Of a stretch of DNA of 64,000 nucleotides, positions 58,250-64,000 are shown in pieces (position 1 is the stretch's first letter; each line of letters opens with the position of its first letter). The position numbers and the translations under genes were made by a program. Origin of the DNA: Leuconostoc fallax KCTC 3537 (lineage in GTDB: Bacteria; Bacillota; Bacilli; Lactobacillales; Lactobacillaceae); NCBI RefSeq assembly GCF_000165675.1, contig NZ_AEIZ01000023.1:1-64000 (forward strand). The letters run 5' to 3'. The notes under the pieces are model-generated. The model ran no database searches and was not told the origin of the DNA. It saw nothing but the letters and a program-made list of their open reading frames with translations.

Positions 58250-59608
58250 ATGAAAGTTGTTAAATTTGGCGGTACCTCTCTTGCTGATGGTACCCAATTA
58301 AAGCGTGTTTTTGATATTATCAACTCAGATGTTGATCGAAAAGTTGTTGTTGTATCAGCGCCTGGGAAGCGATTTCAAGATGATATTAAAGTCACTGACT
58401 TATTATTACAGTATGCGCAAGCCACAATTGATGATACTGATACAAAGGAAATCATTCAAGAAATTAAACAGCGCTATCATGCTATCGCAGATTATTTTCA
58501 AATGCCACATGAGCATCTAACCCAAATAGATGCTCAAATTGATCATTTGTCTCAAAAGCACTATCGCTCATTTGATTACCTTAAAGCAGCATTTGCAGCC
58601 CACGGTGAATATTTAAACGCTCAATTAATCGCCAAAGTGTTCACACATTTGGGGATGCCGGCTAAATTTATTGATCCTAAGGACGCTGGTTTACTTGTTA
58701 ATGATCGACCTTTGTCCGCAAGCCTAGAATCAAGCAGTTATCAAAAAATTGCACAATTGGATTTAAGCACTAGTGAACGATTGATTATCCCGGGTTTCTT
58801 TGGGTATACTGCTCGTGGCGATATTGCAACATTTTCTCGTGGCGGATCAGATATTACAGGTGCCATTATGGCACGTGGCTTAAATGCAGATTTGTATGAA
58901 AACTTCACAGATGTTAGTGCTATTTACGCTGTTAATCCTAACATCATTTCCAATCCTCTACCGATTCATCATATGTCGTATGATGAAATGCGAGAATTAT
59001 CTTATGCTGGATTTGCAGTATTCCATGACGAAGCTATTATTCCAGCCATTCAGGGTGGAATTCACATCAATATTAAAAATACCAATGCGCCTGACGAACC
59101 TGGTACTTTCATCGTGCCACCGACTGAAGTACGTCATACCAAAGCCGTAACCGGGATTGCAAGTTCTAACAGGTTTGCAGCATTATACTTACATCGTTAC
59201 CTCTTGAACCGAGAAGTCGGCTTCACACTTAAAATATTAGAAATTCTAAAGCGTCATAACGTATCTTATGAACATATGCCATCAGGTATTGATGATTTAA
59301 CCATTATTTTTGATAAATCGCTATTAGTTCAAGAACAAATTGATGGTATGATTGCTGATATTACTGAAGAAATCAAACCAGATACATTGAAATGGCTGCC
59401 CAATTACAGCATCATTATGATTGTTGGCGAAGGTATGCGTAATCGTGTTGGTGCCCTAACTGAAATTGTATCCCCACTAAGTAAACAAGGCATTAGTTTA
59501 CAGATGGTTAACCAAGGTGCTAGTGAAATTTCAATTATGCTAGGTATTCAACCTGATTTGTCAGATAAAGCTGTTTCGGCAATATATAATCAAGTATTTA
59601 CTGATTAA
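58250..59608 (+). CDS. lysC: Aspartate kinase
   Basis: A 452-aa monofunctional aspartokinase. KFGGTSLADGTQL opens the kinase domain, and TFSRGGSDITGAIMARG with VSAIYAVNP forms the aspartate and ATP site. Two C-terminal ACT domains (VGEGMRNRVGALTEIVS in the second) imply feedback control. It commits aspartate to lysine, threonine and DAP; dapB lies at 34616. GGAG lies nine bases before the ATG. It is last in the hom-thrB-lysC operon. Confidence 0.94.
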   Translation: MKVVKFGGTSLADGTQLKRVFDIINSDVDRKVVVVSAPGKRFQDDIKVTDLLLQYAQATIDDTDTKEIIQEIKQRYHAIADYFQMPHEHLTQIDAQIDHLSQKHYRSFDYLKAAFAAHGEYLNAQLIAKVFTHLGMPAKFIDPKDAGLLVNDRPLSASLESSSYQKIAQLDLSTSERLIIPGFFGYTARGDIATFSRGGSDITGAIMARGLNADLYENFTDVSAIYAVNPNIISNPLPIHHMSYDEMRELSYAGFAVFHDEAIIPAIQGGIHINIKNTNAPDEPGTFIVPPTEVRHTKAVTGIASSNRFAALYLHRYLLNREVGFTLKILEILKRHNVSYEHMPSGIDDLTIIFDKSLLVQEQIDGMIADITEEIKPDTLKWLPNYSIIMIVGEGMRNRVGALTEIVSPLSKQGISLQMVNQGASEISIMLGIQPDLSDKAVSAIYNQVFTD

Positions 59609-59618
59609 ACAATTTATC

Positions 59619-59653
59619 AAAAAAGTACGCACAGTAAGTGGCGTACTTTTTTA
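59619..59653. terminator. Terminator after lysC
   Basis: AAAAAAGTACGC pairs with GCGTACTTTTTT over a ~10-base loop, directly after the lysC stop. Confidence 0.92.
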
Positions 59654-59672
59654 TTTCTCGATTTTAATGATA

Positions 59673-59720
59673 AAAAACGCCACTCTCTAAAGAGTGGCGG
59701 GTAGGTAGATAGATACTACC
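59673..59720 (-). terminator. Paired hairpins downstream of aroD
   Basis: CGCCACTCT/AGAGTGGCG forms a perfect 9-bp stem; on the minus strand it runs into T6, a strong terminator for the aro operon. Immediately upstream on that strand a second hairpin (GGGTAG/CTACCC, about 59699-59720) abuts it. The two may stack into one 3' structure or form a small RNA. Confidence 0.75.
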
Positions 59721-59772
59721 CAGTTGGTCAATAATAGTTTAACATATTATTTTAAAATAAGCTATATCTAAA

Positions 59773-60477
59773 TTACCATTGCGCTAATAAATCAGTAATT
59801 ATTAGCTGTCCTGGTGCACTCCCTGTCGTCTGAGACGTCGTCGCAAAAGTTAATTCAGAACCGTATTGGTAACCAATAATCCGTGATTTTTTGCCTAAAT
59901 CACCCATGCTCATGGTAATTAATGGTTGCGTCAGTACTTTATGACATTTCGCAGTCACGTTCAATAACCTTTCGACATCTGCTAATTGCTTAGGCATCAT
60001 TGCGACTTTGACAACATCGGGATGATAGTCACTCATATTTTTGATTAGAGACACCAATTCGTTTTCATCTGGCGTTTGCGTAAAGTTATGGAGTGATAAA
60101 ATAGACATCACCCTTCGGTCACGTGCTAACGCTAGCAACTGATGGACAACCTCTGCACCTTGATTAACTTCAATATCAATTAAATCAGGTAAGACGTCAC
60201 AAGCTAAGATATCATGTACTACTTGCTCATAAATTTGTTGTCCCTCACCACCTTCTTGTTTGGAACGATAAGTTAGCAATACCTTTTTATGTGATTTTAA
60301 TTGCTTTAACACATCACGATATTGGATTTTATCTGGCAAGGTCATTTCTAAATCCAAACGCCATTCAACAATATCAGCTGCTGAGCTTAAAATTTCTGTC
60401 AAAGCCATTTGCGTTGTGAACGGCACCGCAATAAGCGCCGGATGCGTTAAATTTAACTTTAATTGGTCTTTAAGCAA
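59773..60477 (-). CDS. aroD: 3-Dehydroquinate dehydratase, type I
   Basis: A 234-aa enzyme of the shikimate pathway. Residues visible are EWRLDLE (substrate binding), LLTYRSKQEGGEG, the catalytic His in SLHNFTQ and the Schiff-base lysine in DVVKVAMMP; SMGDLGKKSRIIG binds substrate. The open frame runs farther upstream into the neighbouring gene, so I place the start at TTG 60477. It has a GGTGG about seven bases upstream and overlaps the previous stop by 8 bases. Confidence 0.88.
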   Translation of the reverse strand: MLKDQLKLNLTHPALIAVPFTTQMALTEILSSAADIVEWRLDLEMTLPDKIQYRDVLKQLKSHKKVLLTYRSKQEGGEGQQIYEQVVHDILACDVLPDLIDIEVNQGAEVVHQLLALARDRRVMSILSLHNFTQTPDENELVSLIKNMSDYHPDVVKVAMMPKQLADVERLLNVTAKCHKVLTQPLITMSMGDLGKKSRIIGYQYGSELTFATTSQTTGSAPGQLIITDLLAQW

Positions 60478-61015
60478 CTTGGTACACCACCCATACCATT
60501 TTAGGCTGTAATTCTTGTCGGATAACATATTCTGCCTTAGGCAATTGTTCCGGTTTAGATATCAAGGCAAAACGTTCACCATGCTTTTGAAATTCACCAT
60601 AAACTTTAGGCTTACTAGATGAGAAGGTAATGGAAGGTCCCCAAGCATCATCTAAATGTTCGTCTTGTAAAAATTGCTTAAGCAATCCTTCCGTGGCTGC
60701 ATGTGTTCGTGCAATATTTAAATTATACTTCGTATTTTCTAAAATAATTAACGGTAGTAATGGCAAATCAAAAACATCAATCATTTGTAATTGCTGCCAT
60801 TTTAAATAATTAATATCTGCCCAATTTAAGTGATCATATTTTTTACTTTTAAAGGCAACTGGCATTAATATTTGTTCACCAGAATATTCATCCAATTGTA
60901 ATAAAATTTCTTCAAAACTATCATGCAGAATAATTTCAACATCATGATCATTTTGATAAATTCTTGCAGCACGAGCTGAGTCTGTACTATCAGGTCCGAG
61001 TGTATGTAATTTCAT
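60470..61015 (-). CDS. Prephenate dehydratase-like (BacA-type) protein
   Basis: A 181-aa protein that begins MKLHTLGPDSTDSARAA, like the N-terminus of prephenate dehydratase. It has a single-domain length closer to BacA, the prephenate decarboxylase of bacilysin synthesis, than to full-length PheA (~280 aa with ACT domain). The sequence is divergent and I cannot point to the catalytic Thr-Arg-Phe motif of PheA. Its ATG overlaps the stop of the kinase-mutase gene (TAATG). By position between chorismate mutase and aroD it probably acts on prephenate in phenylalanine synthesis. Confidence 0.6.
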   Translation of the reverse strand: MKLHTLGPDSTDSARAARIYQNDHDVEIILHDSFEEILLQLDEYSGEQILMPVAFKSKKYDHLNWADINYLKWQQLQMIDVFDLPLLPLIILENTKYNLNIARTHAATEGLLKQFLQDEHLDDAWGPSITFSSSKPKVYGEFQKHGERFALISKPEQLPKAEYVIRQELQPKMVWVVYQVA

Positions 61016-61803
61016 TATTCTAATTGCTCTCGCTCTCTTTCAATTGACATTTTTAATAGCAAATTTAAGAGTTCATCAATCATCTGCTCCTCAACATGCG
61101 AGTGAGCAGAAAATTCATTTTTCAAAGCCGCGCGCATTTGATTCATTCTATCTTTTTGAACGACTGGCATATGGTAGCTTTTTTATAATCTGCTACTTCA
61201 TCAACCAATTGCATTCGTTTAGCGATGAGATTAATCAGTTTACGATCTACCGTATCAATTTGAGATCGCAAATATAGTAAATCCTTTGTTGCAACATCAG
61301 CATCAATCGTATTGATAATTTCATTGACGATTGTTGCTGCTGGTTTATCAACAATTTCAACGACATAATCAGCTACTGAACGGTATAGCGGGTCGCGCTT
61401 TTGCCATAATTCAAAAAAGCAAGTGTTGATTTTTGGTTCAAAAGCGGTCGTTGCTTTTCAGGTAGCAAGCGCTTGATTGTATCCTCTAATGGCCCATATA
61501 AATAAATAATAGTTGCGCCACTTTGCTTCAAAATGGCAACATTTTCAGGCCGATCAACACTACCGCCTCCTGTTGCAACAATACCCGGAAAACGAACTGC
61601 TTGCTGCAATACTTGTGTCTCAATATCGCGGAATGCAGCCTCACCATCTTCTGAAAAAATATTTGGAATAGTCTTATTCGCTGCTTTTTCTATTTCGTGG
61701 TCAACATCAAAAAACCAACGTCACGTTTTTGTGCCAATGTTTGTCCAACTAACGTTTTACCAGCACCCATAAATCCAATTAATATAATTGTTGGTGTCGT
61801 CAT
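61015..61803 (-). CDS. Shikimate kinase fused to chorismate mutase (three apparent frameshifts)
   Basis: About 263 aa when one base is added in each of the runs at 61709-61714, 61413-61418 and 61179-61184. Residues ~1-170 are shikimate kinase (AroK): Walker A IGFMGAGKTLVG, FFDVDHEIE with the Mg2+ aspartate, and ATGGGSVDR with shikimate-binding residues. From ~178 a type II chorismate mutase (AroQ) follows: LRSQIDTVDRKLINLIAKRM with the two catalytic arginines, then VDEVADYKK with the lysine. No stop separates the domains. The start ATG 61803 overlaps the tyrA stop (ATGA). Kinase and mutase catalyse non-consecutive steps, so the fusion is notable. Confidence 0.78.
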
Positions 61804-62657
61804 GCCTTTTCTCCTAAATGTTGTCGCGAATCTTGTGCACGTGATAGCAGTGCTTCTAATTCTAGTCGATTACCGTTTGTTAAAGCAATTTCAATTTCTT
61901 TTAAGGCTTCTGTATAAACGTGCAAACTATCAACGATACTATCTTGATTAGATAATAAGATATCGGTCCATACTTTAGCATTACTGCCTGCTATTCGCGT
62001 TGTATCTTTAAACCCACCCGCAACATATTGACCAAAGACTTGCGCATCGCCAAGTTGTTTTACCGCTGCGTTAACTAACGCAAAAGCTGCGATATGTGGG
62101 ACATCGCTAATCATTGCCATCAAATCATCATGTTGCTGTGTATCTATTTCAGTGAAATTAGCCCCAATTGATTGTAAAATTTGCTTTAATTCTGGAACGT
62201 TTTGTTTAGATTGTTTATCAATAGGTATCAAAAAATAGGGCACCCCTTGATATAAAGTTGGATTCACAGCATCAAGGCCACTATTTTGCGTTCCAGCCAT
62301 TGCGTGGCCACCAATAAATGTAATATACTGTTGATCAAAAGTAATCTTAGCTTGTTCAAAAATTGATTGTTTAGTAGAACCAGCATCAGTAATGATGACA
62401 TCATCCTTTAACACCAGTTGACCTAATGTTTTAATGGTACTAAGAATAACAGAAACTGGCGTTGCTAAAATAATAACATCAGCCTTTCCAGCGACTGCAC
62501 TCAAATTCGTCGTGCCCTCATGAATGATTTGCTTTGCGCACGCTTCATTAATAATATCTGTATTTTGATCAACGCCAATAATATGATGCTGATGATATAA
62601 AGCCGCAGCTAATGAACCACCCATCTCACCTAATCCTTGGATTACTATTGTCTTCAT
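61800..62657 (-). CDS. tyrA: Prephenate dehydrogenase
   Basis: A 285-aa NAD-dependent enzyme of tyrosine synthesis. The Rossmann motif is VIQGLGEMGGSLAAAL, with VIITDAGSTKQSI and the catalytic histidine in FIGGHAMAGTQNSG. There is no fused mutase or ACT domain; the mutase is supplied by the next gene. It overlaps aroA and the kinase-mutase gene by four bases on each side. Confidence 0.93.
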   Translation of the reverse strand: MKTIVIQGLGEMGGSLAAALYHQHHIIGVDQNTDIINEACAKQIIHEGTTNLSAVAGKADVIILATPVSVILSTIKTLGQLVLKDDVIITDAGSTKQSIFEQAKITFDQQYITFIGGHAMAGTQNSGLDAVNPTLYQGVPYFLIPIDKQSKQNVPELKQILQSIGANFTEIDTQQHDDLMAMISDVPHIAAFALVNAAVKQLGDAQVFGQYVAGGFKDTTRIAGSNAKVWTDILLSNQDSIVDSLHVYTEALKEIEIALTNGNRLELEALLSRAQDSRQHLGEKA

Positions 62658-63945
62658 GAGATTACCTGCTTAAGATCCGATAGAAATTCAGGATACGATA
62701 CTGCCATTGCTAGTTCATCTTGCAATGTAACATCTCCAGCTGTAATTAATCCTGCTACTGCTAACATCATCCCAATACGATGATCACCATGACTATTAAC
62801 CGTTGCTGATACTTTCGTTTGCAATGGTGTGCCACCATGAATAATCATGCCATCAGATGTTTCTTCGATATTGGCACCTAATTTTTTAGTTCCGTAACAA
62901 CTGTTGCAATACGATCTGTTTCTTTTACACGTAGCTCTTCGGCTCCGCTAATCACGGTATCCCCTGATGCTTGAGTCGCGGCTAATGCCAAAATGGGCAA
63001 CTCATCAACTGCACTTGGAATATCAGCAGCAGTAATATTAATACCCTGCAAGTCTTGTGATCGAACAGTTATGTCAGCAATTGGTTCACCTATCGTATCA
63101 TGCTGATGTATCTCAATTATTGCACCCATACGTTCCAGCAATGTTAACACGCCAATTCTAGTTGGATTAACACCAACATTTTTTAAAGTAATTTCTGAAT
63201 GTGGTGTGATAAGCGCAGCAACAATAAAAAATGCAGCACTAGAAATATCACTTGGCACCAAAACTTGCTGTCCTAACAACCGTTCTTGCTGAGTCACCGT
63301 AATCTGATTGCCATCAATTTGAATATGTCCACCAAATTGTTGCAACATCCGCTCAGTATGATCGCGGCTCTTAATTGTTTCAATAACTGTGGTTTCACCT
63401 TCGGCTTGCATACCAGCTAATAATATCGCACTTTTAACTTGAGCAGAGGCCACTGGCATTTGATATGTGATGCCATGCAACGTGTTATTCGCTTGAATAA
63501 CACCCGGTAAATAGTTGTCTTGCGACAATTCAAATTTAGCGCCCATTTGTTTTAATGGTTCACTTACACGATTTAATGGTCGCTTTGATAACGATGCATC
63601 TCCAAATATAGCTAAATCAAATGGCTGACGACTTAGCAAGCCCATTAATAGTCGTGTAGAAGTGCCTGAGTTCCCCATATCAAGTGCCTGATTGGGTTGA
63701 TTAAAATGACCTAAGCCCCGCCCATTAACCAAGACACGTTCATCATTATAATCAATATCGACACCCAAACTTTTAAACACACCCATTGTATGTAATACAT
63801 CTGCAGAGGTGAGAAAGTTCTTAATTTCTGTTTTGCCCTCAGCAATAGCGCCAAACATCAGTGCTCTGTGAGAAATACTTTTATCACCAGGTACGAGTAG
63901 TTCGCCGTGTAACCCTTTTTGTGTTGCTTTTTGTAATTTAATCAT
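62654..63945 (-). CDS. aroA: EPSP synthase (one apparent frameshift)
   Basis: A 430-aa enzyme that joins shikimate-3-phosphate and PEP. Motifs are VPGDKSISHRALMFGAIAEG, LDMGNSGTSTRLLMGLL and, near the C-terminus, RVKETDRI and NSHGDHRIGMMLA. The frame breaks in the T6 run at 62882-62887; one more base gives TELKKLGANIEE. The alanine in the NSGTST motif marks neither class alone, so I do not infer glyphosate behaviour. AAGGA lies upstream of ATG 63945. It leads aroA-tyrA-aroK/mutase-bacA-like-aroD. Confidence 0.93.
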
Positions 63946-63950
63946 AGTTG

Positions 63951-64000
63951 TTAATCCTTATGTACGAGGTAAATCCTTACCCCACCTTTACGTCGCATTT
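63951..64000 (-). CDS. Possible C-terminal end of the gene upstream of aroA (partial)
   Basis: A minus-strand frame open at the window edge ends RRKGGVRIYLVHKD and a stop at 63951, five bases before the aroA start, with the aroA ribosome site in its last codons. That tight spacing fits an operon partner. Too little is present to name it. Confidence 0.3.
   Translation of the reverse strand, partial: MRRKGGVRIYLVHKD

Noticed and set aside
61044-61277. A 77-codon plus-strand ORF within the aro cluster
   Set aside because: It is antisense to the chorismate mutase domain, whose catalytic residues are recognisable.

Overview
This 64 kb window is AT-rich chromosome from a Gram-positive lactic acid bacterium, most likely Leuconostoc or a close Leuconostocaceae relative. 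That placement is an inference from gene content and order, not a database result: a menF-D-H-C cluster, MntABC with MntR, the block cvfB-xerD-ribT-scpA-scpB-rluB, the block ribU-LysM-cmk-rpsA-der-hup, and a compact aroA-tyrA-aroK-aroD cluster.

Layout. 1-771 is non-coding. 772-5416 holds topB and an ABC transporter operon with a LytTR regulator and a DUF3021 protein, preceded by a leader ORF that runs through an intrinsic terminator. A tRNA-Glu (5659-5730) separates this from a two-gene operon (5775-8946): a DUF2130 coiled-coil protein with an RmuC-like nuclease motif, and a GIY-YIG plus Schlafen-group-3-helicase (DUF2075) fusion. That pair is the best candidate here for an undescribed nucleic-acid-processing or defence module. 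9143-18083 has a DJ-1/PfpI protein, a flavoprotein reductase, a SpeG-like acetyltransferase, Mn2+ transport with its regulator, and a P-type cation ATPase. 18184-23042 is menaquinone synthesis. 23150-36760 is mostly housekeeping: pdxK, yitT, topA, dprA, rnhB, rbgA, degV, folA, cca, dapB and a TPR protein.

36788-41522 is an accessory island between the TPR gene and hup. It has an ApeA-like HEPN protein, a terminase small-subunit fragment, small orphan membrane proteins, a HicAB toxin-antitoxin pair and a gutted tyrosine integrase, and reads as a decayed prophage that kept defence cargo. 41585-53182 is core again (hup, der, rpsA, cmk, LysM protein, ribU under an FMN riboswitch, rluB, scpB, scpA, ribT, xerD, cvfB, amtB, 5-formyl-THF cyclo-ligase). 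53201-59608 covers glyA and threonine/aspartate-family synthesis (thrC diverging from hom-thrB-lysC). 59773-63945 is the aromatic amino-acid cluster, including a shikimate kinase fused to a chorismate mutase.

Main caution. At least 24 apparent frameshifts break genes, many of them essential (topA, hup, glyA, scpA, scpB, cca, xerD, aroA). Nearly all lie in runs of 5-7 identical bases, and all but one are repaired by adding one base (two in topA). This is the signature of homopolymer under-calling in the source assembly. I annotate these genes as intact CDS spanning the shift. The break in the GIY-YIG/helicase gene is different: it is an exact 32-bp tandem duplication.
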